64,000 nt of DNA from Nostoc linckia NIES-25 (GCF_002368035.1 NZ_AP018223.1:1094449-1158448); one strand, 5' to 3'. Shown: positions 43,870 through 53,745, numbered from the stretch's first letter. Notes: generated by a model from the sequence alone, not told the origin. Translations and numbers: made by a program.

Positions 43870-45057
43870 ATGCAAGTTTCCCAGGATCAGCCTATTTATT
43901 CCGAGGCCCCACTCCAACTGCTACTTTTTGTCGATGGACGCCCAAAGTCGCGACAGCAAGTGCAGCGAATACGTGCTTACTTAAAAGAGTTGCAGGCCGA
44001 GTATAGTTTTGAACTGCAAATAATCGATGTTGGTCAACAACCTTACTTGGCAGAACACTTTAAATTAGTAGCAACACCAGCTTTAATCAAAATCCATCCG
44101 GAACCACGGCAGATTCTAGCTGGGAGTAATATAGTAGCGCAATTGAAAAATTGGTGGCCTCGCTGGCAAACCGCCGTAGACACCTACTTAAAATTACAGG
44201 AAGACTTACAAGAACGTATAGACGATCGTGGTCGGGTGACATCGCCCAAATCTACAATTAGTTCGGTCGCCGTTTCTGCTGAACTTATTCGCCTCTCAGA
44301 CGAAATTTTTCGCTTGAACCAGGAAAAAGAAAACCTTGAGGAACAGTTACAGTTTAAAGACCGAGTGATTGCGATGTTGGCACACGACCTCCGCAATCCC
44401 CTAACTGCTGCGGCGATCGCCATAGAAACTCTTCAATCTAACTACAATGTAGAAACAGGCGAATTCCAGCGCCTCAAACCGTCAATGACGGCACATTTAT
44501 TAAAACAAGCCCGCGGTCAAACTAAAATTATTGACCGGATGATTGCCGATCTTTTGCAGGTAGGTCGTGGCAAAGACACAGAAATTCCAATTTCCCCACA
44601 AAAGGTAGAGCTAGGTAAACTGTGTTTAGATGTACTAGAAGAATTGCGCGATCGCTACACCGCCAAATCCCAAGAGGTAGAAACAGACATTCCCAACGAC
44701 CTGCCCTACGTATATGCCGATCCAGAACGCATTCGGCAAGTGCTAGTAAATCTGTTGGATAATGCTATCAAATATACGCCCAAAGGCGGGAAAATTAGCA
44801 TTGCTGGATTACACCGCACCACCCAGAAAGTTCAGTTCAGCATTGGCGATACCGGGCCTGGTATTCCTGTAGAAAATCGCGATCGCATCTTTGAAAACCA
44901 CTTCCGCCTGCAACGCGATGAAGGTACAGAAGGTTACGGCATCGGCCTTTGCTTATGCCAACGGATCGTTCGAGCGCATTACGGTCAAATTTGGGTAGAT
45001 TCTGCCCCCAATAACGGGGCATGGTTTCACTTCACACTACCGGTTTATCCTTCTTAG
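43870..45057 (+). CDS. sasA: Circadian clock output histidine kinase SasA
   Basis: Couples the KaiABC oscillator to transcription by binding KaiC and phosphorylating RpaA. The N-terminal thioredoxin-like KaiB-fold domain (PLQLLLFVDGRPKSRQQVQR, then KLVATPALIKIHPEPRQI) is followed by a coiled-coil and a kinase core with H-box MLAHDLRNPLTAAAIAIETL, N-box LLDNAIKYTPKGG, G1 IGDTGPGIP and G2 GTEGYGIGLCLCQRI. There is no membrane segment. ATG 43870 (MQVSQDQPIYSEAPLQLLLF) fits the family start; TTG 43843 and GTG 43852 are less likely. rpaA and the kai genes are not in this window, but rpaB, whose regulon overlaps, is at 14 kb. Confidence 0.95.
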   Translation: MQVSQDQPIYSEAPLQLLLFVDGRPKSRQQVQRIRAYLKELQAEYSFELQIIDVGQQPYLAEHFKLVATPALIKIHPEPRQILAGSNIVAQLKNWWPRWQTAVDTYLKLQEDLQERIDDRGRVTSPKSTISSVAVSAELIRLSDEIFRLNQEKENLEEQLQFKDRVIAMLAHDLRNPLTAAAIAIETLQSNYNVETGEFQRLKPSMTAHLLKQARGQTKIIDRMIADLLQVGRGKDTEIPISPQKVELGKLCLDVLEELRDRYTAKSQEVETDIPNDLPYVYADPERIRQVLVNLLDNAIKYTPKGGKISIAGLHRTTQKVQFSIGDTGPGIPVENRDRIFENHFRLQRDEGTEGYGIGLCLCQRIVRAHYGQIWVDSAPNNGAWFHFTLPVYPS

Positions 45058-45106
45058 TCATTGGGTATGGGGCATTGGTTCTTGTGAACTCACAAAGGAC
45101 TAATGA

Positions 45107-46138
45107 CTAATGACTACTTGAAACAAAGCGATCGCGCCCACCAGCTTTTGCTTGGTAGAGGGCTTTATCTGCCTGCACGATCAAATCCAAAGGTGAGGAT
45201 TCCCAAGTGGGAACAACAGTTGCTACGCCCATACTTAGGGTGACGTACTGACTCACGGCTGAACCGTCATGAACAATTTGCAAATCTCTGACTGCTGCTT
45301 GCATTCCTGCGGCAACATGAACTGCACCAGAGGCATGTGTATATGGCATAATCACAGCAAATTCTTCACCACCATAACGGGCTACTAAATCCTGATGTTT
45401 TTGTGCCTTTTGGCTTAAGACAGTACCCACCTTTTGTAAACAGACATCGCCGCCAGGATGACCATATTTATCGTTGTAAAATTTAAAATAGTCGATATCA
45501 CATAAAATAAGTGACAGGGGGCATTCCTCCTGTGCTAAGTTAATCCACTGAGTATTAAGATAATCGTCAAAACGACGACGGTTCGGTAAGCCAGTTAAGC
45601 CATCGACATTGGCGAGGTGCTGTAAAGCTTGGTTTGCTGCTTCTAGCTGCTTGTATACTTGAGCTTGCTGTAGTAGTCGGCGTAGCCGTTGGCGCAATAC
45701 AGGCCAATGAATTGGCTTAGTAACATAATCAGTTGCTCCCGCCTCAAAAGCACGGTCTACAGATTCCTCATCGTCCAAGCATGTGATCATCAAAATGGGA
45801 GTTCGCTCCCATATCTTGGAGATCACAGTATTACCAAGCACAGAATCAGTATCAAAGGTTGCTAGTGCTGAGATCAGATTATTTCTAGCAATTTGAAGCA
45901 ATTGTTTACAGCAAGTAAAGCCATCCATCACAGGCATTACAGCATCCAGCAACACTATATCTGGTTTAATAGTCTCGTAAGCATCTAAACATTGCTTACC
46001 ATCATTGACCTCCACCACTCGGTAACCTTCTTGCTCCATAGCTTTACGCAGCAACACTCGAATGGTTTTGTCGTCATCAGCCACTAGAATCAGTGGTGGT
46101 TGCTTAGAAAGAGGAAATGGGCTGCTTATGCCTGACAT
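45107..46138 (-). CDS. Response regulator with GGDEF diguanylate cyclase output
   Basis: A 343-residue cytosolic protein. The receiver domain (LILVADDDKTIRVLLRKAME, phosphoacceptor in IVLLDAVMPVMDGF, Lys in VTKPIHWPVL) carries an unusual insert of about 25 residues (NNLISALATFDTDSVLGNTV) between the DGF helix and the TPILMIT strand. A short coiled-coil precedes the GGDEF domain (NVDGLTGLPNRRRFDDYL), whose active loop is RYGGEEF with intact metal-binding residues. It should make cyclic-di-GMP when phosphorylated. No obvious inhibitory RXXD site is seen five residues before GGEEF. The gene converges on sasA, separated by TAGTCAT-type heptamers at 45057-45115. Confidence 0.9.
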   Translation of the reverse strand: MSGISSPFPLSKQPPLILVADDDKTIRVLLRKAMEQEGYRVVEVNDGKQCLDAYETIKPDIVLLDAVMPVMDGFTCCKQLLQIARNNLISALATFDTDSVLGNTVISKIWERTPILMITCLDDEESVDRAFEAGATDYVTKPIHWPVLRQRLRRLLQQAQVYKQLEAANQALQHLANVDGLTGLPNRRRFDDYLNTQWINLAQEECPLSLILCDIDYFKFYNDKYGHPGGDVCLQKVGTVLSQKAQKHQDLVARYGGEEFAVIMPYTHASGAVHVAAGMQAAVRDLQIVHDGSAVSQYVTLSMGVATVVPTWESSPLDLIVQADKALYQAKAGGRDRFVSSSH

Positions 46139-46350
46139 GAGTTAAATTCTACTTGCGAGACTATCCTGAAAAAGGCTGAGCAATCAGATGGTATGGGAGC
46201 GATCGCTATTTCGATCGATGCCAGCATTTGTGGCAAGGGTGCGTTTGGCTTGACAATCAACTGTTTTTTGAGAATAGACTGCTCAATATTATTGAGCCAA
46301 GCAAGCGGTAGATAACTAATTTGCATATACAATCTATAATTGGAACTCAA
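46126..46350 (-). CDS. Possible small protein overlapping the start of the GGDEF regulator
   Basis: A 74-codon frame (TTG start; an ATG at 46326 gives 66 residues, MQISYLPLAWLNNIEQSILK) whose stop overlaps the next start by 13 bases, a coupling-like arrangement. No family is recognised and no ribosome site is visible, so it may be chance. Confidence 0.28.
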   Translation of the reverse strand: MSSNYRLYMQISYLPLAWLNNIEQSILKKQLIVKPNAPLPQMLASIEIAIAPIPSDCSAFFRIVSQVEFNSCQA

Positions 46351-47050
46351 AGGGAATTGCTACCTTTTTATTCCTCTATGGTTATGGCAGGAAATGTTAC
46401 TGTTATATTTCCCTATTATTAAAGTCAAATTACAATTATCTTGAGAATTGTAAATATCGACCTTAATTATTTAATTTTGTGATTCCTTTAAAAACCTAGC
46501 TAGATAGGTCAAACTAATTCGTAAACTGCACTGAAAATCTAGCTAATACTAAATACTCCCATCGCTTTACTTAAATTAATTGAGCCTATTCGCCAACGAT
46601 TGCAGTGATTTAGTATAATTACATAAGATTGATATTATAATTTGTGGAAAGCTTTATTTTTTAATTAATCATCCTTGAAGAAATCAGTAAAAATTCTTAT
46701 ATTTCTTATGACTGTTGGATAGTGAGGATACTTAACTAACTTTAAAGTAGATTAATTGACTAATTACAATTTTATAAATAATAAAAAAATTTTAAGGCTG
46801 TATTTAACAAATAAATTTTATAATTAGATTAAAATCAAAGACCAAGCCTCTAGCAATTTGTGATTGTTTATGAATTTAAAAATATAAGCGATCGCCCAAG
46901 GAAGAGAGAACAGAGACAAACAAAACAGGCAGATCAAATTGTTACAAAAATTAATTACTTAATTGCTGAGTAAATTCTTGTTTATAGAAAACAAATACTA
47001 ATTTTTTTGCAAAAAAAATCAAAAACTATCTACATTAACTAAAACTAAAA
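46351..47050. other. 700-base AT-rich spacer, no gene seen
   Basis: Strongly AT-rich sequence with one GCGATCGC site at about 46889. No open frame above 60 codons and no clear hairpin terminator. It presumably contains the promoters of the divergent flanking genes. Confidence 0.6.
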
Positions 47051-47311
47051 ATGCCAAATCCATTAATGTATCAGCAGGATAATTTTGTTGTTCTAGAAAC
47101 AAATCAACCAGAACAATTTTTGACATTATCAGAGTTATTAGAAAAACTCCAAACAACTCTCCAGCAACTTAAAATTCAAGATTTACCACCTGACTTACAA
47201 AAATTTGATACTGTGGAGGGCCAAGCACAATATTTACTCGACACCAGTTGTGAATTAGATATTGGCCCTGGACAATATTTGCAATGGTATGCAGTTCGTC
47301 TAGAAAAGTAA
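47051..47311 (+). CDS. CRR7-family protein (chlororespiratory reduction 7)
   Basis: An 86-residue soluble protein with MYQQDNFVVLETNQPEQFLT, DLPPDLQKFDTVEGQAQYLL and the ending LDIGPGQYLQWYAVRLEK, matching the CRR7 family. In chloroplasts CRR7 is needed for assembly of the NDH-1-like complex; in cyanobacteria its role is not well defined. A single gene in its own transcription unit, converging on the DUF2854 gene. Confidence 0.82.
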   Translation: MPNPLMYQQDNFVVLETNQPEQFLTLSELLEKLQTTLQQLKIQDLPPDLQKFDTVEGQAQYLLDTSCELDIGPGQYLQWYAVRLEK

Positions 47312-47446
47312 TACTATTTTGAATTTGAGATTTTGAATTGGGAATCGCTTTGTGCGTCTCAATTGTGTGAATTACGTGGGGAGCAAAGGGGCAGAAAGGA
47401 GAGTAATCACTTCTCAATCGACAGTCCCACTCCCCAGTCCCCAATA

Positions 47447-48019
47447 TTATTGACTATTAACTATTGATTCTTTTTGAGCATTTTTTATTAATGCTAACTC
47501 AATTTTATTTTCAGATGGCTGGGTTATTTGAATTTCCACTCCAGGTCCGAAATAATTGGTCATCTTTTCTTGTTTTTTTTGCCATAAATCAATTGGTATT
47601 AAGGGCGAATCAAATTCTAAAATTAAGGTGTAATTTCCATTGACTTCTGTTTCTCGCAACCCTGTAACTATTGGTCGTTCTTCATCGCTGGGACTCAAAC
47701 CCAAAAAATCAAGTGTTGTATCGAAATGGGCATCTTGACCATAGCAATATCTGGTAATGTCTTTGCGAATTTTATTTTGAGTTACAGTTGCTTGCTGCTG
47801 ACGCAATTCTAATGTTGATGGTGATGTAGGTTGGCTAAAGGGTATTGGCTTGAGTTCATTAGCTTTCAGTGCCAGCCCCCCTAACAATAGAGGAATCCCA
47901 TAAAAAAATCCGACAAGATTGAGTGTCGCATTATCAGCAGCATAGGCAACGAAGCCAATGATGGTTAATATGCTACCGATAGTTAAACCGAGTGTTCCCA
48001 AAGAGATTTGGCCTAGCAT
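47447..48019 (-). CDS. DUF2854 family membrane protein
   Basis: A 190-residue protein with two N-terminal membrane helices (LGTLGLTIGSILTIIGFVAY; LNLVGFFYGIPLLLGGLALK) and a soluble domain containing ITRYCYGQDAHFDTTLDFLG and a C-terminal strand-rich part (NYTLILEFDSPLIPIDLWQK). The family occurs in cyanobacteria and plastids; function unknown to me. ATG at 48019 directly follows CTAAGCTC. Confidence 0.8.
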   Translation of the reverse strand: MLGQISLGTLGLTIGSILTIIGFVAYAADNATLNLVGFFYGIPLLLGGLALKANELKPIPFSQPTSPSTLELRQQQATVTQNKIRKDITRYCYGQDAHFDTTLDFLGLSPSDEERPIVTGLRETEVNGNYTLILEFDSPLIPIDLWQKKQEKMTNYFGPGVEIQITQPSENKIELALIKNAQKESIVNSQ

Positions 48020-48090
48020 GAGCTTAGATGAGTATAAATTGCTAATATCTCATACCATTTCTAAAAATCTTGGCAACAAATGAATTGCCT

Positions 48091-48320
48091 GTAGGGGTTT
48101 ACAGTTGTCCATTGGTGTCAACTTCAGTTCAAACGCTTATCCCACAGGCATTTTACCCCACCCCCAACCCCTCCCCTTGCTAAGGGGAGGGGAGGTTTTG
48201 CGCCAGCAAAACCGGGGTGGGGTGACGCGGATCTTGATGCTAAGTGAGTAGAACTCGCTCATCACGTTTTCACCAGGGTTTGACGTTAAGTTGACACTTA
48301 TGACAGTTGCTTACCCCTAC
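48091..48320. mobile_element. GTAGGGG-type miniature inverted-repeat element, copy 1
   Basis: A 230-base element whose ends pair imperfectly over about 33 bases: left GTAGGGGTTTACAGTTG...TGTCAACTT, right AAGTTGACACTTATGAC...ACCCCTAC. The interior contains CCCCTTGCTAAGGGGAGGGG and GGTTTTGCGCCAGCAAAACC palindromes. It is about 80% identical to 54405-54636 by eye. Confidence 0.8.
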
Positions 48321-48771
48321 CTACGTATTTGTAGTACGAGTTTTATGAAATGATATTAGTTTTATTATCATCGGCTATGAGCTACAAATTAGGAAAGAGT
48401 ATTAGCCCATCTTGCTTGCAGCATTCTCAATGAGTCATACCAATTTTGTTTGAATTTTAGATTTTGGATTAAAAGCCTTTGCTAAAAAGCTGTCCCAATA
48501 ATTTCAAACAATACTTCCTATGCCAATTTGGTGTCAATCAACCCGCAATAGCCGAAGTCCACTCATAGTAAGTTTAGCCAAGGATAGTAACTTGGGCTGG
48601 GGATAGGAAGTAATAGTAGCCTGTTTGCTGGCAAAAAAACCCTTCGTCAACTATCTTTAGAAGGAAATACGCTTGGGTTAAACGAACTGAAACCCAGCCT
48701 ACTTAGTATTCCAGAATATTGGATTATGAGTTAAGTTTAAACTTAAAGGTACTTAACACAAAGAAAAAGTA
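48321..48771. other. Gene-free spacer
   Basis: AT-rich sequence with no recognised gene, including TTTTAGATTTTGGATTAAAAG-like repeats at about 48450-48475. Holds the promoter of the small gene at 48772. Confidence 0.5.
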
Positions 48772-48951
48772 ATGGATCTACAGACTATAAAAGAACGAAT
48801 CGCCGTAGTCCAAAGTAAGCGAGACTACTTGCTGAGTCTACTGGAACAGCCAAACTTGGGAACTTTAAGAATTGACGTAAATCAAGCTTTGGAAGAACTA
48901 GATGAGTTAATTGATGAATTTAGACGCACGGTTCCGCAAACAGAACTATAG
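48772..48951 (+). CDS. Small 59-residue helical protein
   Basis: An intact ATG-to-stop frame: MDLQTIKERIAVVQSKRDYL, then LSLLEQPNLGTLRIDVNQAL and EELDELIDEFRRTVPQTEL. It is a charged, coiled-coil-like protein with no signal peptide. The codon use resembles neighbouring genes and the acidic/basic heptad pattern looks real. No family is recognised; function unknown. Confidence 0.65.
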   Translation: MDLQTIKERIAVVQSKRDYLLSLLEQPNLGTLRIDVNQALEELDELIDEFRRTVPQTEL

Positions 48952-49193
48952 CTAGGGAACTCGAAGAAATTAAAACAACTACTTGAAGTTGTTGATTGAT
49001 GACCGTTGACTGCCAACAGTAGGATATTTTTTTATTTGGAAGCCGCTTAAGGCTCGCCATTAGAGTAGAAAGTATCAACAAGTGAGTCGGTGTAGCCTTT
49101 AACTTCAGGATATACCGACCTTTCTCAGTAATATAATGTCTTGAAATCCCTGCAATTGAGCTAAGCCTGGGTTGCTAATGCAATAATTATCAT

Positions 49194-49607
49194 TCACTCT
49201 GTAATGCCATTTACTGCACGCTTACCTAACTGCCTAACTAAAGCAATCAGTTCAGAGGTAGGTACATCTTTTTTACAAACATCATCAAAGCTAGACATTT
49301 TTTTTGTCCCCTGGAAATTTACATCCTCTACCGAAGAGTAAGCAAGGATTTGAGTGTTAGGAGATATAGCTTTGATTTGGCTAGATGCACTCCAGCCATC
49401 CATGACTGGCATTTGTAAGTCTAGAACAATTACATCAGGCTGCCAACGTTTAACCATTTCTATAGCTTCTTGACCATTAGTGGCTAAGCCTACTACTTGG
49501 ATATTTTCCTGGCAAGAAAAAGCCAATTGTAGAGTTAAACGAGTAAGTTCGTGGTCATCAACTACTAGAACGCGCAATGTAGAAAACTCACAGGATAACA
49601 TTAACAT
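49194..49607 (-). CDS. Single-domain response regulator (REC only)
   Basis: A receiver-only protein of about 137 residues: LRVLVVDDHELTRLTLQLAF, acceptor Asp in DVIVLDLQMPVMDGW, and the conserved Lys in VCKKDVPTSELIALV. The NarL-type start (VDDHELTR) suggests it derives from a NarL/FixJ regulator, but no helix-turn-helix follows, so it probably acts by protein contact or as a phosphate sink. Several possible starts exist (TTG 49622, ATG 49607, ATG 49601); none has a strong ribosome site. It precedes ppk1 on the same strand by direction but is downstream of it, 270 bases apart. Confidence 0.85.
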   Translation of the reverse strand: MLMLSCEFSTLRVLVVDDHELTRLTLQLAFSCQENIQVVGLATNGQEAIEMVKRWQPDVIVLDLQMPVMDGWSASSQIKAISPNTQILAYSSVEDVNFQGTKKMSSFDDVCKKDVPTSELIALVRQLGKRAVNGITE

Positions 49608-49892
49608 TGAGGGAAAAGACAAAATTATTTACAATAACCCCTCTAGTTTATGGGAATAAGTGCCAGCACTTACTCTATCCTATGGTTGAATAACTTCTAT
49701 AAACCTATGACAAATAACTTAGATAACTTTTCAAAAAGTTAAAATTTTGTAAAAAAAACTAAGTAGATTTAGTTTTGACACTCCCCACAACTAGAAGCTG
49801 GCGGATTCTTGCTTGATAGGGATTCCAAATAGGTAGAAGCTAGCGGCTTGCGCCGTCTGACTTGCGATCGAAACACGTGAAACTTAATCTTT

Positions 49893-52073
49893 TTAATCAA
49901 TCAGGTTTGAGGCTACACTAGTTGAGCGTAAGGCCATATTGAGCAGAGTTTTTTGGGAATGGGCTTCTGGAGAATCATCATAAGGACGGCGTTGAATATA
50001 AGTACCATCAGCTTGTAACTCCCAAGCTTGGCGATTATCTGCGAGCATAATTCCCAAGATTTCTTGCAAGTCTTTAGCAATATCTGGGTCTTTAATTGGG
50101 GTAATTACTTCCACTCGTCGGTCTAAGTTGCGGCGCATCCAGTCGGCACTGCCAATATAAATTTCTTCTTCTGTGTTGTTATGAAAATAAAAAATCCGAG
50201 AGTGTTCTAAAAAGCGACCGACAATGCTGATTATGTGAATGTTTTCACTAATGTCTTTGAGTCCAGGACGCAAACAGCAAACGCCTCTGATAATTAAATC
50301 AATTTGTACTCCGGCGCGGGAAGCTTCATATAAAGTGGCAATAATTTGTGGATCGACTAAGGAATTCATTTTCGCAACAATGCGCCCAGAAAAGCCTTTT
50401 TGAACATTTTCGATTTCCCGACGAATAAGTGCCAAAAAGCGATCGCGCATATTCACAGGTGCAATCAGCAATTCTCGATAAGACTTTTGCCGAGAGTAGC
50501 CTGTTAAGAAATTAAATAAATCTGTGATGTCGGCACCTACTTCTTCACGGCAAGTAAACAATCCCAAATCTGTATATAAACGTGCTGTTTTTGGGTTATA
50601 ATTACCAGTCCCAATATGTACGTAGCGACGCATCCGGTCTTTTTCTCGCCGTACCACCAAGACGGTTTTACTGTGGGTTTTCAGTCCCACTAAACCATAA
50701 ACAACATGAACTCCAACTCTTTCTAATCGTTTTGCCCAGTAAATATTATTCTCTTCATCAAACCGCGCTTTTAATTCCACCAGCACAGATACCTGCTTGC
50801 CATTTTCGGCGGCGGCGATTAAAGCGTTAACGATGGGTGAGTCCCCAGAAGTCCGATAGAGAGTCATTTTGATGGCTAACACATTCGGGTCGTAGGCGGC
50901 GTAAGTAATAAACCGCACCACCGAAGCAGAAAAAGATTGATAGGGATGATGTACTAACAAATCTTTTTCACGAATTACCGCAAAAAAGTCTTTTCCTTCG
51001 TCAGTTTCCAGTGCATCTGGGTTTAAACTCGGTTCTCTAAGACGTTGCAGGCGCGACGGTACAACAGATTGACGTGGTGGATCTTTGAGTTCTGGTAGTG
51101 GTAAGGACATAAAAGACATCAAATCCCGCAGCCCCAAAAGACCATCTACTTCGTAAACATCACTGTCTGTTAATTCCAAGTCGTGCAATAATCGCGATCG
51201 CACTGGTTCAGGTGTTTGGGATTGAATTTCTAACCTGACTGGACTTCCACCCAAACGTCGTTTTCGCAATTCTTGTTCGATCGCTAATAATAAATCATCA
51301 GCTTCATCTTCTTCTAAGACTAAATCAGCGTCGCGGGTAATGCGGAATGGATGATATTCTTGAATATTCATCCCTGGAAATAAAGATTCTAAGTTATGAG
51401 CGATCGCTTGTTCTAAAGGTATCCCAATCCAGTGAATCGGTTTTTCATTATCTTGGGTTGCCAACTCACGAGGTAAAGGTAAAAATCGTGGCAGAACGTT
51501 AGGGACTTTTACTCTGGCAAAAAATTCTTCATCGGTGTCTGGATTTTTCACCACAACCGCCAAATTCAGACTGAGATTAGAAATAAAAGGAAATGGATGA
51601 CTGGGGTCAACAGCCAGCGGAGTCAAAACTGGAAAAACTTGTTCTTCAAAATAGCTGTCGAGATGATTCCGCTGTGTCTGATTTAAGTCTATATAATTCA
51701 GGATATGGATGCCGTGATTTGCTAATAACGGGCGGAGTACTTGCTCAAAATGTTGGTGCTGTTTCTTCACCTGGGGAATCAGGGCAGACCGAATATCGTC
51801 TAGCTGTTGTTGTGGCGTGCGACCATCGGGAGTTAACAGGCTGACCTTCGCTTCAACTTGTTGCTTTAAACCAGCAACCCGCACCATGAAAAACTCATCT
51901 AAATTAGAACAGAAAATTCCTAAAAACTTGAGGCGTTCGAGAAGAGGAGTGCGATCGTCACAGGCTTCATGTAAAACCCTGCCATTAAACTCTAACCAGC
52001 TTAACTCTCGGTTAAGATAATATTGTGGATCGTTAAGATTGATGGGATTAGTGCTTTTTTTAGACTTTGCCAT
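49893..52073 (-). CDS. ppk1: Polyphosphate kinase 1
   Basis: Makes inorganic polyphosphate reversibly from ATP. The 726-residue protein has the N-terminal domain (YYLNRELSWLEFNGRVLHEA, then RLKFLGIFCSNLDEFFMVRV), the head domain and two phospholipase-D-like catalytic domains. The autophosphorylated His lies in GLKTHSKTVLVVRRE and a second active-site His in FLEHSRIFYFHN. ARFDEENNIYWAKRLE and YVHIGTGNYNPKTARLYTDL are typical. It is a single gene with 600 bases of upstream spacer. Polyphosphate accumulation links to phosphate and stress physiology. Confidence 0.96.
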   Translation of the reverse strand: MAKSKKSTNPINLNDPQYYLNRELSWLEFNGRVLHEACDDRTPLLERLKFLGIFCSNLDEFFMVRVAGLKQQVEAKVSLLTPDGRTPQQQLDDIRSALIPQVKKQHQHFEQVLRPLLANHGIHILNYIDLNQTQRNHLDSYFEEQVFPVLTPLAVDPSHPFPFISNLSLNLAVVVKNPDTDEEFFARVKVPNVLPRFLPLPRELATQDNEKPIHWIGIPLEQAIAHNLESLFPGMNIQEYHPFRITRDADLVLEEDEADDLLLAIEQELRKRRLGGSPVRLEIQSQTPEPVRSRLLHDLELTDSDVYEVDGLLGLRDLMSFMSLPLPELKDPPRQSVVPSRLQRLREPSLNPDALETDEGKDFFAVIREKDLLVHHPYQSFSASVVRFITYAAYDPNVLAIKMTLYRTSGDSPIVNALIAAAENGKQVSVLVELKARFDEENNIYWAKRLERVGVHVVYGLVGLKTHSKTVLVVRREKDRMRRYVHIGTGNYNPKTARLYTDLGLFTCREEVGADITDLFNFLTGYSRQKSYRELLIAPVNMRDRFLALIRREIENVQKGFSGRIVAKMNSLVDPQIIATLYEASRAGVQIDLIIRGVCCLRPGLKDISENIHIISIVGRFLEHSRIFYFHNNTEEEIYIGSADWMRRNLDRRVEVITPIKDPDIAKDLQEILGIMLADNRQAWELQADGTYIQRRPYDDSPEAHSQKTLLNMALRSTSVASNLID

Positions 52074-52685
52074 AATGACCTAAAGGCAGGCAGGTGCAGC
52101 CATTTAACTTGGGGACAATAAACATAGTAAGTTAAATGGTGCTTGAGCGTTAGTCTCAGACAACAGTTAGTCATAGCTGCATTTTATAGGTGCTTTTAAT
52201 TATGTAGAATATTGGTATTTCGTAGGGGCTTTACAGATGTAAAGCCCCTACAAGGTTATGTCTTAGAATTCAAATCATTGCTCAGAGCATATTACCCGTA
52301 AAGATGCACTCAAGATTTAGCAAAGATATGACATCGACATTTGTGAAAGTTTTTCACTAATTATTAAATAGAGTTTACATAGATTTTTGGTATTGCCAAC
52401 AGTCTAAAGCCACACTTAAAGTACTTTTTAGATTTAGTTTTTCTCAACAATAATATTTGTAACCATTACTACAAAGACTATACAGTTATTGGCTAGGCAA
52501 AAACCTCTATTTTTTCAGATATTAATGCTGTTGCTCAGATCGATACTAACAATTTTGCCCATTATTTTTTTTTATTTATCACCGCTGAAATTTTTCTAAA
52601 ATCCAGTGTTATTACTGAAATCTTTATAGGAGGTAATGGTTATATTGAAAACGCAAAGATAAACAACACGAGGAGTTTGTTAATC
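52074..52685. other. Spacer between ppk1 and a secreted-protein gene
   Basis: Divergent promoter region of ppk1 and the gene at 52686. It contains a perfect hairpin (52222-52251) with arms GTAGGGGCTTTACA and its complement and loop GA, matching the ends of the GTAGGGG elements. The rest is AT-rich. AGGAG at 52671-52675 serves the next gene. Confidence 0.65.
52222..52251. repeat. Solo 30-base hairpin related to GTAGGGG element ends
   Basis: GTAGGGGCTTTACA, GA, then the exact complement. The left arm matches the first 12 bases of the 54405 element (GTAGGGGCTTTA), so this looks like a minimal or deleted derivative. Confidence 0.8.
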
Positions 52686-53099
52686 ATGAAAATTTCTGCG
52701 ATCGTCAAAGGCAGCGTTTGCTTATTAGGTTTGGTTGGCGTTGGTAATTTATTTGCCGCACCTGCAAATGCAGGAGATGCTGCTGCTCGTGGTGCGGTTA
52801 CAATCGTTAGACCATCAGGTTCTTCTGTCAGCATCAGTGCTGAGTTAACTGCACCTACTGCTGCATATTTTACTGGACCAGCACTAACTGTTACACCTAC
52901 ATATAGTGGCACTGCGGGTTCAAATCAAGAATTAGTAGATGCTCTCGAAATAGATCCAGGTGCAGTTGTAAACCTAGCGTCACCACCTAGTGCCACAATC
53001 GAAGCTGCTATTGCAGCACAGATTGATAACGCTACTTTTTCAACGGTTGAAGACCTAGCAGCCCTTGTTAGAGCAGCTAGCTCTGGCGGTTTAGAATAG
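52686..53099 (+). CDS. Small secreted protein, paralog of the 53746 gene
   Basis: A 137-residue exported protein. The signal peptide (GSVCLLGLVGVGNLFAAPAN, cleavage near AGDAA) is followed by a beta-rich domain starting DAAARGAVTIVRPSGSSVSI and AELTAPTAAYFTGPALTVTP, and a helical C-terminus (EDLAALVRAASSGGLE). The paralog at 53746 shares the signal core (CLLGF.S.GNF), ARGAVSIVSPSGG and a GSLE end. An AGGAG site is 10 bases from ATG 52686. I do not recognise a family; a small surface or pilin-like subunit is one possibility. Confidence 0.75.
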   Translation: MKISAIVKGSVCLLGLVGVGNLFAAPANAGDAAARGAVTIVRPSGSSVSISAELTAPTAAYFTGPALTVTPTYSGTAGSNQELVDALEIDPGAVVNLASPPSATIEAAIAAQIDNATFSTVEDLAALVRAASSGGLE

Positions 53100-53745
53100 A
53101 CTGATTGTTAACTGACAGAAAATCACGATAGTGTAAAAAACGATGGACTTTTAGTCTAGATGCTTTCACACTTTGCACTGGTTTTTAATGTCTTTTTGGA
53201 TATTGTTTGAGAAAATATCGCCATCAGTTGAGATAAGACGGCTACTACTATCTCCATACGAGCCATTTGCATCAAAATATTTGGTAATACCCAAATCAAT
53301 TCTTCGACTGACTCTCCTCTGCCTATATCCATAGTTTCGATAGGGGATAAAGTAAAGAGCGACTCAGATGTAAAAGATTGAATAAAAAATACAGCCCCTT
53401 GAATGTAGTTGAGGGGCAGTATTCCAAACCTACCCACTATATTACCATATAAACCCGGTTTCTTGAAGAAATCGGGCTTTTGACATTGTTTAAATAGATA
53501 CTTCATCAAATCTTTTTAATAAAGCAAGAGGCAAGAGGCAATAGAAAATAGTCAATAGCCAAAAGGCAATAGTAGCAAGACAATCACGTAATAATTACTC
53601 TTGTCTTTTGCTCTTTGCCTTTTGGCTTTCTTGGCTAAGTGTCAATCGTTATACCAAATTTTAGTAGCCTAGCAAGCAAATTTTCTGGCAAGTTCCCGCT
53701 ATATTTCTCATGCCAATCTAAAAAAGCATGAGGAATAAATTATCC
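53100..53745. other. Spacer between the two secreted paralogs
   Basis: Contains a hairpin CCCGGTTTCTT/AAGAAATCGGG (about 53453-53477) followed by CTTTT, a common cyanobacterial spacer hairpin. A minus-strand frame at 53156-53509 runs through it. Bases 53525-53640 contain GGCAAGAGGCAATAG and GCCTTTTGGCTTTC repeats. No supported gene. Confidence 0.5.

Noticed and set aside
53156..53509. 117-codon minus-strand frame between the two secreted paralogs
   Set aside because: Its N-terminal part is the CCCGGTTTCTT/AAGAAATCGGG spacer hairpin read as protein, and no family, ribosome site or signal was seen; a short helical core near the end keeps a small doubt.
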